Shown one piece after another: positions 8,344 to 16,149 of a DNA stretch of 64,000 nucleotides. The first letter of the stretch is position 1. The number at the start of each line of letters is the position of its first letter. Made by a program: the position numbers and the translations under genes. Source of the stretch: DATAGF01 sp963835685 (GTDB taxonomy: Bacteria > Actinomycetota > Thermoleophilia > Miltoncostaeales > Miltoncostaeaceae); contig CAWIGI010000015.1 in the NCBI GenBank assembly GCA_963835685.1, positions 34,521 through 98,520 of the forward strand. The letters run 5' to 3'. The notes beneath the pieces were generated by a model. That model ran no database searches. It was not told the origin of the DNA and saw only the letters and a list, made by a program, of their open reading frames with translations.

Positions 8344-9696
8344 GTGCTGCGCCTCGTCACAGCGGCCGCGGTGGCCGCAGTGGCGGCGCTGGCCGGGTTG
8401 GCGGCGACCGCCACCGCCCAGCAGACCGCACCCAACCCCGCCCGCCCGGCCGCCCCCGCCGGGCCGCCCTCGCTCGACTCCCTGCGCCTGCCCAAGGTGG
8501 TCTCGGCGCAGCAGGGCCACGCCCGCTTCCTGGTGGGCGTGCGCCTCTCCGCGGCGGCCAAGGTGACCGTTCAGGTCGTGAGGGCCCGCGACGGCAAGGT
8601 GGTCCAGACGGCGGCCGACGCGTCCGCGCGCCGCCCTGGGCGCGTGTACATGAGGATCGAGGCGGTCAACGACTCGGGCTTCCAGCTGCTGCGGGGCAGG
8701 TACAGGCTCCGCGTCCAGGCGGCCGGCGCCGACGGCCGGCTCTCGCAGCCGCTCGAGACGCCGTTCCGGCTGACGCTCATGCCGCCGCGCGGCCTCTTCG
8801 ACGCCTTCACGGTCCCCTACCTGCCGACCTTCCGGCGCCAGGCGGGCATCGACGCCCCCGGACAGCTCGTCGCCGTCGTCGGGCCGAAGGGCACCGCGGC
8901 GGCGGCCGGCATCCGTCGCGGAGACATCATCACCGCGGTCGCAGGGCGCAGCGTCGCGACCGACGGCGGGTGGTCCGTCGCGATGCGGGCACTCGCAGCC
9001 GACACGCCCGTGGCCGTGGACCTCCTGCGCCGGGGGCAGGCAATGTCGGTGCAGGTGACCCCCAAGCCGGACTGGGAGAGGGCGCCCGACTATGCGACGT
9101 CGCTGAACGTCGCGGTGCGCCGCGAGCCCGCCGCGATCGCCTACTCCTTCGCCCAGGCCCGCCAGCTCATCGGCGCCGGGATGCTGGTCGATGCGCGGGC
9201 GCTCATCGACGGCTGGCGGGAGAGCTGGCGGACGAGCGCTCCCGGGCAGCTCCTGCAGGGAGACCTCCTGGCCAAGCAGGAGCGCTGGAAGCAGGCCCTC
9301 GGGGCGTACAACCGCGCCCGGGCCCGCGACGCCACCCTCAGCGCCGCCGAGCTCGGCCGGGGCATCGCCCTGTCCAAGCTCGGCAAGGACCGGCCCTCGC
9401 TGGTCGCCTTCACCGCCGCCGCCCGCCTCGACCCGGCCGATCCCGCCGCGGCCGGCTTCCGCGCCTACGCGCTGCTGCAGGAGGGGCGGGTGGCCGAGGC
9501 CGTCGCGGCCGGCCAGACCGCCGTCGCCCTCGACCCCCGCTACGCCGACGCCTTCCTGCCCCTCGGGATCGCCCTGCTGACCAGCGGCGACAAGGCGAAC
9601 GGTGTCAAGGCGCTGCGGCGCGGCCTGGTGCTGCTGGAGGAGCCGGACCGGGCGGACCTCCTGATCCGGAACCACCTCCAGCCCGCGGATCCCTGA
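8344..9696 (+). CDS. Secreted PDZ-domain and TPR protein
   Basis: 450 aa. A signal peptide (LRLVTAAAVAAVAALAGLA, then ATATAQQ) precedes a beta-rich segment resembling an Ig-like domain (about 45-150). A PDZ domain follows at about 170-245 (GPKGTAAAAGIRRGDIITAVAGRSV). The C-terminal half is helical, with TPR-like repeats at about 280-450 (LLQGDLLAKQERWKQALGAYNRARARD, AYALLQEGRVAEAVAAGQTAVALDP). No protease domain is present. A role as an exported scaffold in protein quality control is inference. The GTG at 8344 is set by the leaderless -10 box. Confidence 0.75.
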   Translation: MLRLVTAAAVAAVAALAGLAATATAQQTAPNPARPAAPAGPPSLDSLRLPKVVSAQQGHARFLVGVRLSAAAKVTVQVVRARDGKVVQTAADASARRPGRVYMRIEAVNDSGFQLLRGRYRLRVQAAGADGRLSQPLETPFRLTLMPPRGLFDAFTVPYLPTFRRQAGIDAPGQLVAVVGPKGTAAAAGIRRGDIITAVAGRSVATDGGWSVAMRALAADTPVAVDLLRRGQAMSVQVTPKPDWERAPDYATSLNVAVRREPAAIAYSFAQARQLIGAGMLVDARALIDGWRESWRTSAPGQLLQGDLLAKQERWKQALGAYNRARARDATLSAAELGRGIALSKLGKDRPSLVAFTAAARLDPADPAAAGFRAYALLQEGRVAEAVAAGQTAVALDPRYADAFLPLGIALLTSGDKANGVKALRRGLVLLEEPDRADLLIRNHLQPADP

Positions 9697-9728
9697 TAAA
9701 GACCTCCCGGCTCCGAGTGGTGTTCCAA

Positions 9729-9829
9729 GGCGGCCAGCCCCGCCGAAGGCGGATGCCGCCGGTTGCCGGAGGCCCCGGCCAGGGGCCGGAGGCGCGTCCC
9801 AGCGGGCCCGCAAGAGGCCCGCTGTACGC
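9729..9829 (+). repeat. Three-hairpin intergenic repeat, copy A
   Basis: Three hairpins in order. H1: GGCGGC (9729-9734), core CAGCCCCGCCGAAGGCGG (9735-9752), GCCGCC (9755-9760). H2: GGCCCC, loop GGCCA, GGGGCC (9771-9787). H3: AGCGGGCC, loop CGCAAGA, GGCCCGCT (9801-9823), then GTACGC. It fills the gap between the convergent stops at 9696 and 9830. The same order recurs at 49,339-49,439. Possible roles are bidirectional terminator, mRNA 3'-end stabiliser, or REP-like mobile element. Confidence 0.8.
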
Positions 9830-10144
9830 TTATAACTCCCCGGTGGGCTCGTTGCCCTCCTCGAAGGGGCGGGGGCGGCTGCGCCGCGGCTGCGCGCGCC
9901 CGCTGCCGCGCGGCCGCCCGCCACGGCCGGCGCCGGCGCCCCCGGCGAGGAACATGACCGTCAGGATCCCCGCCGCCAGGCCGGCCCACATCTCCCACTG
10001 GGTCAGCGGGTTCTCGGCGAAGATCCCGTAGAGGAGGAACACGGCCACCACGCCGATCAGGGCCAGGGGGCGCTGGCGTGGCGGGGCCAGGTGGACGGTC
10101 CAGGGCGCGACGATCGAGATGACCAGGAGAAGAATCGTGCTCAT
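9830..10144 (-). CDS. Small three-helix membrane protein, hypothetical
   Basis: 104 aa. Three hydrophobic segments are clear: MSTILLLVISIVAPWTVHL, PLALIGVVAVFLLYGIF and EMWAGLAAGILTVMFLAGG. A basic, Gly/Arg/Pro-rich cytoplasmic tail follows. I recognise no family. It is divergent from the DUF429 gene, and its stop codon abuts repeat copy A. Confidence 0.6.
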   Translation of the reverse strand: MSTILLLVISIVAPWTVHLAPPRQRPLALIGVVAVFLLYGIFAENPLTQWEMWAGLAAGILTVMFLAGGAGAGRGGRPRGSGRAQPRRSRPRPFEEGNEPTGEL

Positions 10145-10226
10145 TGCAGGACACTCTGCCTGCCGGGGGTCTGGGCCCGGCCGAGAGTAGTGATCGGGGA
10201 CGCCCCGCGCCAGGCTGAGGCCGACT

Positions 10227-10232
10227 TAGAGT
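10227..10232 (+). promoter_or_regulatory. -10 box of a leaderless promoter (DUF429 gene)
   Basis: TAGAGT followed by 7 nt and GTG at 10240. It decides the start: the ATG at 10238 is followed at once by TGA and cannot be used. Confidence 0.5.
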
Positions 10233-10239
10233 TGCGTAT

Positions 10240-11034
10240 GTGATGAGTGTCGTCGGTATTCATCTCCTCCAGTCGATCGACCTGATCGGCTCGCAGCGGC
10301 GTTCGGCGGTGGCGCTGGTGGACGGCGCGGGCGGCCTGCAGGCCCTCCGTCTGGCCGACGCCGACGACGAGGTCATCGCGGCGGTCCCCGAGGAGGCGGC
10401 CTGGCTGTGCGTGGACGCGCCCCTCGCCGTCCCGAACCGCGAGGGGAGCCGCCCCGTCGAGCGGGTGCTCGCCTGGTGCGACGTCCCGGCGTTCCCCGTG
10501 TCGCTGCGCCGCCTCGAGACGGTGTACGGGGGCGCCCGCGGCGTCGGGCTCGCCACCGCGCTCGCGCGACCGGGCCGGACGGTCCGCGAGACCCTCCCCG
10601 ACCTCGTGCTGCGAGAGCTCGAGTGGGAGCGCACGCATCCGCCGGGCGCCCCGGCGATGGACCTCGCGGACTACCGGCGCGCGTGGCTCGGCGTGCGCGC
10701 GCCCTCGTACCGGCCCAAGGGACGCGGCCGGGCCCGGCCGGCGGGGATGTCGCGGGCCCGGGACCTCCTGGCGGACGTCCTCGACCTCGGGGGCTGGGCG
10801 CCCGGGGCCGGCGGCGACGACTGGGACGCGCTGCACGATGCCGCCCGCCTCGACGCGCTCTGCTGCGCGTATGCGGCCCTGCGCCTGGCCCGCGGAGGGG
10901 GCGCGGCCACCGTCGGCGACCCCGCATCCGGCCACGTCGCCTTTCCGGCGGATGCGAACCTGCGCGGCCGGGTCCAGCTGACGCTCAGCCGGCTCGCCGC
11001 CGAGGCCCCCGACCGCGCGCCCGCCGACGCGTAG
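10240..11034 (+). CDS. DUF429 family protein (predicted RNase H-like nuclease fold)
   Basis: 264 aa. Features of the DUF429 family are VGIHLLQSIDLIGSQRRSAVAL at the start, WLCVDAPLAVPNREGSRPVERV (acidic D in DAPL), the RRLETVYGGARG region and a C-terminal DALHDAARLDALCCAYAALRLA helix with conserved Asp. The family is predicted to have an RNase H-like fold, but the substrate is unknown. It is followed by dodecin. Confidence 0.75.
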   Translation: MMSVVGIHLLQSIDLIGSQRRSAVALVDGAGGLQALRLADADDEVIAAVPEEAAWLCVDAPLAVPNREGSRPVERVLAWCDVPAFPVSLRRLETVYGGARGVGLATALARPGRTVRETLPDLVLRELEWERTHPPGAPAMDLADYRRAWLGVRAPSYRPKGRGRARPAGMSRARDLLADVLDLGGWAPGAGGDDWDALHDAARLDALCCAYAALRLARGGGAATVGDPASGHVAFPADANLRGRVQLTLSRLAAEAPDRAPADA

Positions 11035-11044
11035 TCTCCCCGGG

Positions 11045-12118
11045 CTACTCAATCCCCGTGAAAGGATCCCAATGGCGAGCAGGGTGTATCGGGTCATCGA
11101 CGTCATCGGCACCAGCGACACCTCGTGGGAGGAGGCGACCGCGGCGGCGGTGGCGACGGCCAGCGGATCGCTGCGCGACCTGCGCGTCGCCGAGGTGACC
11201 AAGCTGGACGTGACGGTCGGGGACGACGGCAAGGTCCAGCAGTACCGCGCGCGCCTCAACCTGTCCTTCAAGTACGAGGCCGAGTGAGGACTGGGCCGGG
11301 CCGGAGCGGCCCACCACGCTCGTCTCGCGCGGCCGGAGACGGAACTCCAGCCTGCTCCATTCGGACTCGGCGAGCGCAGCCGCCAGGTCCTCGTCGGAGG
11401 CGTAGCGGCGGGCGGGCACCGCCCGCGAGGCGACCGGCAGGTCGACCGCCTCCGCGGCGAACGGCCAGGGCGCGCAGGTGACCTGGCCGTCCGCCTCCGC
11501 CCGCAACCGCAGCTCGACGCCGGCGTCCCCGGCCCGGCGCGGCACCTGCGGCAGCGTCGCCGTCCCACGCTCCCAGAGGGGCGACCACGTCAGGAAGAGG
11601 CTCATGACGTCCCACGTCTGGAGCAGCCGGTAGCCCGCCCAGCTCCAGTCGTCGATCGCCGCGCCGTCGCCGACGCGCGCGCGCAGCCCGGCCTGGACCT
11701 CGTCCTGCTCGGCGAGGAAGGCCCGCACCGCGGGCTCGCGCTCGGACCGCGGGGTCGCCGGGCCGGCATCCAGCCCGCGCCGGCCCTCGTACAGGCCCTG
11801 CCCGTGGAGGCTTACCAGGAGCCCCGCCGCCGCGTCGCGGGCCGCCGCCCGCGCGATGCCGTCACGGTAGAGCGCGACGTGGACGGGCCGGTCGATGTCG
11901 GAGAAGTTGACCGGGAGCCCGTCGGGCCCGACCCCGGGCCGCTCCTCCCAGCCGCGCCAGCCCTCGTCGTGCACGCGTGCGGCGAGCGCGACCGGGGCGA
12001 AGGGCTCCGGACGGCGGAAACCCTCGTTGCCCCACGCGTCGGCCATCAGCCCGCACTGCTCCTGGTGGTCGACCTGGCGCACGAGGACAAGCCGTCCCGC
12101 GCGCCGCGAGACGATCAC
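11045..12118 (-). CDS. DUF3891 family protein; frame runs through dodecin in antisense
   Basis: The first ~262 residues look like DUF3891: VIVSRRAGRLVLVRQVDHQEQ, ALAARVHDEGWRGWEERPG, FSDIDRPVHVALYRDGI and LYEGRRG, ending VPARRYASDEDLAAAL...LEFRLRP. No stop occurs there. The frame continues for about 95 low-quality residues through the whole antisense of dodecin to 11045. The real C-terminus is probably near 11,330, with a stop lost by indel or mutation. A neighbouring frame stops at 11268. The GTG at 12118 overlaps the RDD stop as GTGA. Function unknown. Confidence 0.65.
   Translation of the reverse strand: MIVSRRAGRLVLVRQVDHQEQCGLMADAWGNEGFRRPEPFAPVALAARVHDEGWRGWEERPGVGPDGLPVNFSDIDRPVHVALYRDGIARAAARDAAAGLLVSLHGQGLYEGRRGLDAGPATPRSEREPAVRAFLAEQDEVQAGLRARVGDGAAIDDWSWAGYRLLQTWDVMSLFLTWSPLWERGTATLPQVPRRAGDAGVELRLRAEADGQVTCAPWPFAAEAVDLPVASRAVPARRYASDEDLAAALAESEWSRLEFRLRPRETSVVGRSGPAQSSLGLVLEGQVEARAVLLDLAVVPDRHVQLGHLGDAQVAQRSAGRRHRRRGRLLPRGVAGADDVDDPIHPARHWDPFTGIE
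11072..11287 (+). CDS. Dodecin family flavin-binding protein
   Basis: 71 aa, exact dodecin length. The chain has RVYRVIDVIGTSDTSWEEA (conserved Trp in the flavin-stacking position), LRVAEVTKLDVTV and KVQQYRARLNLSFKYE (conserved Gln that contacts the isoalloxazine). Dodecins form dodecamers that store or buffer flavins. AAAGGA (11061-11066) lies 5 nt before the ATG. The opposite strand is open across this entire gene as an extension of the DUF3891 frame; see findings. Confidence 0.93.
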   Translation: MASRVYRVIDVIGTSDTSWEEATAAAVATASGSLRDLRVAEVTKLDVTVGDDGKVQQYRARLNLSFKYEAE

Positions 12119-12610
12119 CCCGCGTCGTGCGGGACCGGGTGCGGCTCCGCGGCCGGCCCCCAGTCGTGGACCACCGCCGTCCGGAGGATCAGGTCCTGCA
12201 CCGACGCGTTGCGGCGGCTGACCGCCGCCCACAGGATGCCCGGCAGGAAGAGGACGTAGAGCACTGCGCGGGCCAGCGCGCGGGGCGGCGACAGGTCGCG
12301 GCCGTCGCTCCGCACCGCGCGCAGCCCGAGCGCCACCATGCCGACCGTCCGCCCGTTGAGGCCCCAGCCGTAGGCCATGTAGGCGAGCGCGAGGAGGGTG
12401 GCGAGCGGGCCGTTGAGCTCGTCCGACGTGACCTCGATCGTGAACTCATCCGTGAAGAGCGCCCTGATCGCGGCGATGACGACCAGGACGACGACCCCCA
12501 GGAGGACGATCGTCAGGACGTCGATCGCCAACGCAAGCAGGCGCGACACCAGCCCCGCGCGGCGCCCCTGGAGGGCCCTTCGCTCGCGGATCGTGCGGCT
12601 TGGGGCTCAC
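12115..12610 (-). CDS. RDD family membrane protein (frameshifted near N-terminus)
   Basis: The clear part is RLLALAIDVLTIVLLGVVV with the RDD-type Arg/Asp in helix 1, LATLLALAYMAYGWGLNGRTVGMVALGLRAV (conserved NGRTVGM) and a third helix. Family members start upstream with LQGRRAGLVSR, which is encoded here. A GTG at 12610 (VSPKPHDPRA) joins it if one G is removed near 12575, giving 164 aa. Without correction the start is GTG 12549. The GTG at 12610 overlaps the preceding gene's stop. A transporter-like role is suspected for RDD proteins but not shown. Confidence 0.75.
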
Positions 12611-13264
12611 GGTGTGGCGTCCGGCCGCGCGAGGGCGGTGTCGCGCGGGCGCTTCCGCAGGAGGACGCGATCCACGATGCGGGCGAGGAGGTCGTCGGCG
12701 CGCATCGACTGAACGCCGGACCGCCTCGAGCGCCTCCGCGCCGATGCCGGCCGTCAACTCCTGGATCAGGTCGCCGATGTCGACGGCGTCCAGGGCCTCC
12801 TCGGCCAGCGCTCCCACGTCCACCCGGCCGACGAGCTCATCGACGTCAACGCGGTCGAGCAGCCGGTTCGGGTCGATCGAGTCGAGGATCCGGTCGACGT
12901 CGACCCGCGCGACGAGCGCGTCGATGTCGACCTTCGCGAGCAGGGCGTTCACGTCCATCCGGTCGACGACCCTGGGCACGACCGCGCCCGCGACGGCCCC
13001 CGCCGCGTCGGCGGCCACCCGGGAGGGCAGCGACACCAGCGAGCGGATCGCGCCGCCCCCGTCCGACTCCCCGACGACGGCCGGTGCCGCGGCCGGCGCG
13101 CGCGGGGTGTCGCCGGAGCTCGCCGGCTCCGTCTGGAGCGCCTCGGCCAGGTCGAGGAGCCTCGACATCAGGCCGTCGGCGACCAGCCGCGCGCTGTCGG
13201 CGGCGACGCCGGGGCGTGGTTTGTCGGCGCTTTCCACGTCCCGGCCATCCTGGCACGCGCTCAT
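12607..13264 (-). CDS. Hypothetical protein with tandem nine-residue repeats (frameshifted)
   Basis: About 218 aa after correcting one extra base near 12711. The middle carries tandem nonapeptides VDIDALVAR, VDVDRILDS, IDPNRLLDR and VDVDELVGR, flanked by VDRMDVNALLAK and VDVGALAEE. The consensus is V-D-[VI]-[DN]-x-[LI]-[LV]-x-[RS]. After the indel the frame reads QSMRADDLLARIVDRVLLRKRP, a basic amphipathic tail common beside RDD genes in Actinobacteria. The ATG at 13264 overlaps the helicase stop as ATGA, and the stop overlaps the RDD start. Function unknown; membrane association is a guess. Confidence 0.6.
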
Positions 13265-15351
13265 CGCACTGACCACTCCTCGACCAGGCCGGTCAGGTCG
13301 CGGTCGAGGAACCCCTGGCCGGAGTTGAGCGCGAGCGCGTCGGCCCCGGTGTCCCACGCGCGGCGGGCGGCGATCGGACGGCAGAGGTAGAGCTCGTCGG
13401 CCGCCCGCGTCACGGCCACGTAGAAGAGCCGCTCCTCCTCGTCGAGGTTGCCCTCGCTCACCGCCCAGCCCGACGGGAAGGAGCCGGCCTCGACCTGGAG
13501 GACGAAGACGACCGGCCACTCGAGGCCCTTCGCCTGGTGGACGCTCGAGAGCGTCACCCGGCGGGCGGGCCCGGAGACGTCCTCGTCGGCCTCCACCCGC
13601 TCGGCAAGCTGCAGGTCGCCCAGGAAGCGGTCGAGGCCGGGCGCCCGCGCGGCGATCTCCGCCAGGCGGGCGAGATCGCCCTCGCGGTCGCGCCAGTTCG
13701 GATAGGTGCGCTGGAGGTGGTCGCGGTACCAGTCCGAGCGGGCGATGCGCAGGACGATCTCCTCGGGGCGGGCGAGCCGCGCGACGTCGGCGACGGTCGC
13801 GGCGAACGTCGCCAGCCCGGCTGCCGACGGCCCCGACGGCCGGAGCCCGGCCGCGGCGGCGAGCGGGTCGGGCCGCCCGCCGATCTGCGCCCACACCCGC
13901 GCCGCGACGGCCTTGCCGACCCGGTCGAACAGCCGCAGCGCCCGGTGCCAGGCGAGCTCGTCGCGCGGGTTGTGGCGCAGGCGGCAGAACGCCAGGACGT
14001 CCTTCACGTGGGCGCTCTCGACGAACCGGGCGCCGGAGAACAGCTCGAACTCGACGCCGGCCTCGGCCAGGGCGAGCTGAAGCTCGACCGAGTGGTGGTG
14101 CGCCCGGTAGAGCACCGCGATCTGGCCGGGCGCCCGGCCGGCCGTGATGAGGTCCGCGATCATCTGGGTCACGAACGCGGCCTCGTCCTGGACGGAGGCG
14201 AGGTGGGCCACCACCGGCGGGGCCCCCGAGGCCGGCCGGTGGGCCCGCAGCCGCTTGCCGTAGGGGTTGCCGGCCGGGAGGGTCTCCTGGGCCAGCGCGA
14301 CCACCTCGGGCGTGGAGCGGTAGTTGGTCTGGAGCGGGAACACCCGCGTGCCATCGCCGCGGGCGAAGCGGCTCACGACCTCCGGATCGGCGCCCCGCCA
14401 CGCGTAGATCGACTGGTCGGGGTCGGCCACCGCGACCAGCTGCGAGCCCTCGGAGGCCAGGGCCTCGACGAGGCGGGCCTGGACCGGGTTGACGTCGTGG
14501 AGCTCGTCGACGAGGACCCAGCGGTGCATCTCGGCCAGGCGCCGGCGCACGCGCGGGTGCTCCTCCAGCAGCCGCGAGGCGAGGACCAGCAGGTCCGCGT
14601 AGTCGAGCGCCGCCATCGCCAGCTTGCGCTCGGCGTAGCCTTCGGCGATCGCCGTCAGGTCCTCCAGCCGGTCCCCCAGGCGCGGGTTGCGCTCGAGCAC
14701 CACGGCCTCGAGGGAGCGCCCCGACTCGGCCGCGAGCGACGCGAAGCCGACGATCGCCGACGGCTTCGGCAGCGCGGGCCGAGTCTCGCGCCCCGCCAGC
14801 ACCGCGTCCCGCGCCATCGCGGCGACCTCGGCCTGGTCCTCGCCGTCGAGGATCGTGAAGGTCGCGGGGATCCCCACGAGCGGCCCGTAGCGGTGCAGGA
14901 GACGGCGGCAGACGGAGTGGAAGGTGCCGGCGGTCACCCCGGCGAGGTCGGCACCCGTCAGGCGGGCGGCCCGGTCGACCATCTGGCGCGCCGCGCGGCG
15001 GGTGAAGGTGACGAGCATGACCGCCTCCGGGGGCGTGCCGGTCTCCACCAGGTGGGCGAGCGTGGCGACGATCGTGCGCGTCTTGCCGGAGCCGGCCGAC
15101 GCCAGGATCAGCGCCCGACCCCGCGCGCCCTCGACGGCCGCGAGCTGCTCCGGGTCGAGCATGGCGCGCAGGCGGTCCGACACCGCTCCCCGCGCCGCCG
15201 GCGGACGCAGATGGTAGACCCTGCGAGCGGCGGGGTCGGAGGCGAGCGGATCACGTGGGGAGCGGGCGTCCCGCGCCGCCTTCTGGGCCTCGATGTGCGG
15301 CGCGGTGGGCGGCGCCGTCTGCCAGCGCGGGTAGCCGGGAGCGGAGGCCAT
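13261..15351 (-). CDS. UvrD/PcrA-like superfamily 1 DNA helicase
   Basis: 696 aa. Helicase motifs appear in order: Q-motif LDPEQLAAVEG, Walker A ASAGSGKTRT, motif Ia VTFTRRAARQM, motif II DELHDVNP (DEFQDTN in most relatives), motif III AVADPDQSIYAWRGA, motif IV TNYRST, motif V VTLSSVHQAKGLEWPVVF and motif VI EERLFYVAVTRA. A ~75-residue N-terminal extension is atypical and could mean a later start. The role is 3'-5' DNA unwinding in repair. It leads the operon helicase - nonapeptide protein - RDD - DUF3891, with 4-nt overlaps. Confidence 0.92.
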   Translation of the reverse strand: MASAPGYPRWQTAPPTAPHIEAQKAARDARSPRDPLASDPAARRVYHLRPPAARGAVSDRLRAMLDPEQLAAVEGARGRALILASAGSGKTRTIVATLAHLVETGTPPEAVMLVTFTRRAARQMVDRAARLTGADLAGVTAGTFHSVCRRLLHRYGPLVGIPATFTILDGEDQAEVAAMARDAVLAGRETRPALPKPSAIVGFASLAAESGRSLEAVVLERNPRLGDRLEDLTAIAEGYAERKLAMAALDYADLLVLASRLLEEHPRVRRRLAEMHRWVLVDELHDVNPVQARLVEALASEGSQLVAVADPDQSIYAWRGADPEVVSRFARGDGTRVFPLQTNYRSTPEVVALAQETLPAGNPYGKRLRAHRPASGAPPVVAHLASVQDEAAFVTQMIADLITAGRAPGQIAVLYRAHHHSVELQLALAEAGVEFELFSGARFVESAHVKDVLAFCRLRHNPRDELAWHRALRLFDRVGKAVAARVWAQIGGRPDPLAAAAGLRPSGPSAAGLATFAATVADVARLARPEEIVLRIARSDWYRDHLQRTYPNWRDREGDLARLAEIAARAPGLDRFLGDLQLAERVEADEDVSGPARRVTLSSVHQAKGLEWPVVFVLQVEAGSFPSGWAVSEGNLDEEERLFYVAVTRAADELYLCRPIAARRAWDTGADALALNSGQGFLDRDLTGLVEEWSVR

Positions 15352-15428
15352 GGGCGCAGGACGGTACCGCCCGCACCGGACGGCCCGATGTGCCGGGCGG
15401 CGGCGCGCTTCAGGCGCACTCGCGCCAC

Positions 15429-15460
15429 GCATGCGGATTGCATGCGCCATGCGGTACGGT
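15429..15460 (+). promoter_or_regulatory. VapBC promoter with paired GCATGC operator sites
   Basis: Two GCATGC palindromes (15429-15434 and 15440-15445) sit just upstream of TACGGT (15455-15460). That -10 box is 7 nt before the antitoxin ATG. Repeated palindromes over the promoter suit autorepression by a ribbon-helix-helix antitoxin. Confidence 0.55.
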
Positions 15461-15467
15461 GTCCGAT

Positions 15468-15716
15468 ATGGGGGTGATCCAGGTACGTGGGGTCTCCGAC
15501 GAGGCCCATCGCAGGCTGAAGGAACGCGCCGCCGAGGAGGGCCTCAGCCTCTCTGAATTCCTGCGGCAGGAGCTCGAGGAAATCGCCCGCGGGATGACGT
15601 TGAGCGAGTGGAACGCGTGGGTCGACTCGCGTGAGCCGGTGACCGGCGTCTCCGGCGCCGAGCTGGTTCGCGAGGCGCGCGAGGAGCGCGAGCGGGAGCT
15701 TGACGACCGTCATTGA
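15468..15716 (+). CDS. Ribbon-helix-helix (FitA/VapB-like) antitoxin
   Basis: 82 aa. The N-terminal strand MGVIQVRGVSDEAHRRLKE followed by RAAEEGLSLSEFLRQELEEIA is the FitA-type RHH DNA-binding fold. The acidic, Arg/Glu-rich C-terminus would wrap the toxin. The ATG at 15468 is fixed by the -10 box 7 nt upstream. It overlaps the PIN toxin gene by 17 nt. It should neutralise the toxin and repress the operon at the GCATGC repeats. Confidence 0.85.
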   Translation: MGVIQVRGVSDEAHRRLKERAAEEGLSLSEFLRQELEEIARGMTLSEWNAWVDSREPVTGVSGAELVREAREERERELDDRH

Positions 15717-16101
15717 CGCGTCCGTGCTCGTCGACCTGCTCATCGGCTCGCTCGCGCCGGTCGCGGGCGTCGACCGGCGTCTTGGGCCCGAGACCCGGAG
15801 GACGACGCTCGACGTCGCCGACCTGGAGGTGATGTCCTCGCTCCGGCGTGGCGTGCTGCAAGGACGACTCGAGGCGTCGCGGGCGGATGCCGCCGTCACC
15901 GCGCTCTCCAGGCTCGGGCTTCGCCGCGAGCGGGCGAGCCTGCTTCGGGAGCGCATATGGCAACTGCGCGCGACCCATTCGCCGTACGACGCGGCCTACG
16001 TCGCGCTCGCCGAGCGGCTGCGCGCGCCGCTCCTCACCACGGACCGGCGGCTCGCTCGCAGCCACGGCCACGCGGCCGAGATCATCGACCTGTCGGCGTG
16101 A
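15700..16101 (+). CDS. PIN-domain ribonuclease toxin (VapC family)
   Basis: 133 aa. PIN acidic residues are in place: the first Asp in VIDASVLVDLL, the conserved acidic residue in DVADLEVMSSLRRG, then SPYDAAYVALAERL and LLTTDRRLAR near the end. VapC toxins cleave tRNA or rRNA in a Mg-dependent way and are held inactive by the upstream antitoxin. The TTG at 15700 has GCGGGAG just upstream and overlaps the antitoxin gene. The stop faces the NUDIX stop across a copy of a palindromic repeat. Confidence 0.88.
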   Translation: MTTVIDASVLVDLLIGSLAPVAGVDRRLGPETRRTTLDVADLEVMSSLRRGVLQGRLEASRADAAVTALSRLGLRRERASLLRERIWQLRATHSPYDAAYVALAERLRAPLLTTDRRLARSHGHAAEIIDLSA

Positions 16102-16106
16102 CTCGG

Positions 16107-16149
16107 CCCCTCGAACGCAGCGTCAGGCGGAGCCGGGAGAGGGGCGTTT
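16107..16149 (+). repeat. Inverted copy of the 60-bp palindromic unit
   Basis: Bases 16121-16147 are the exact reverse complement of a 27-nt stretch of the tandem unit at 16,681-16,800. Similarity extends left as CCCCTCGAACG. It lies in the convergent gap between the PIN toxin and NUDIX stops and encodes the last NUDIX residues (RPSPGSA). CCCCTC and GAGAGGGG can pair as a hairpin. Confidence 0.75.

Noticed and set aside
15255..15716. Longer antitoxin starting at 15255
   Set aside because: The upstream residues are low-complexity and overlap the helicase start region. The TACGGT box 7 nt before ATG 15468 and the RHH fold set the start.
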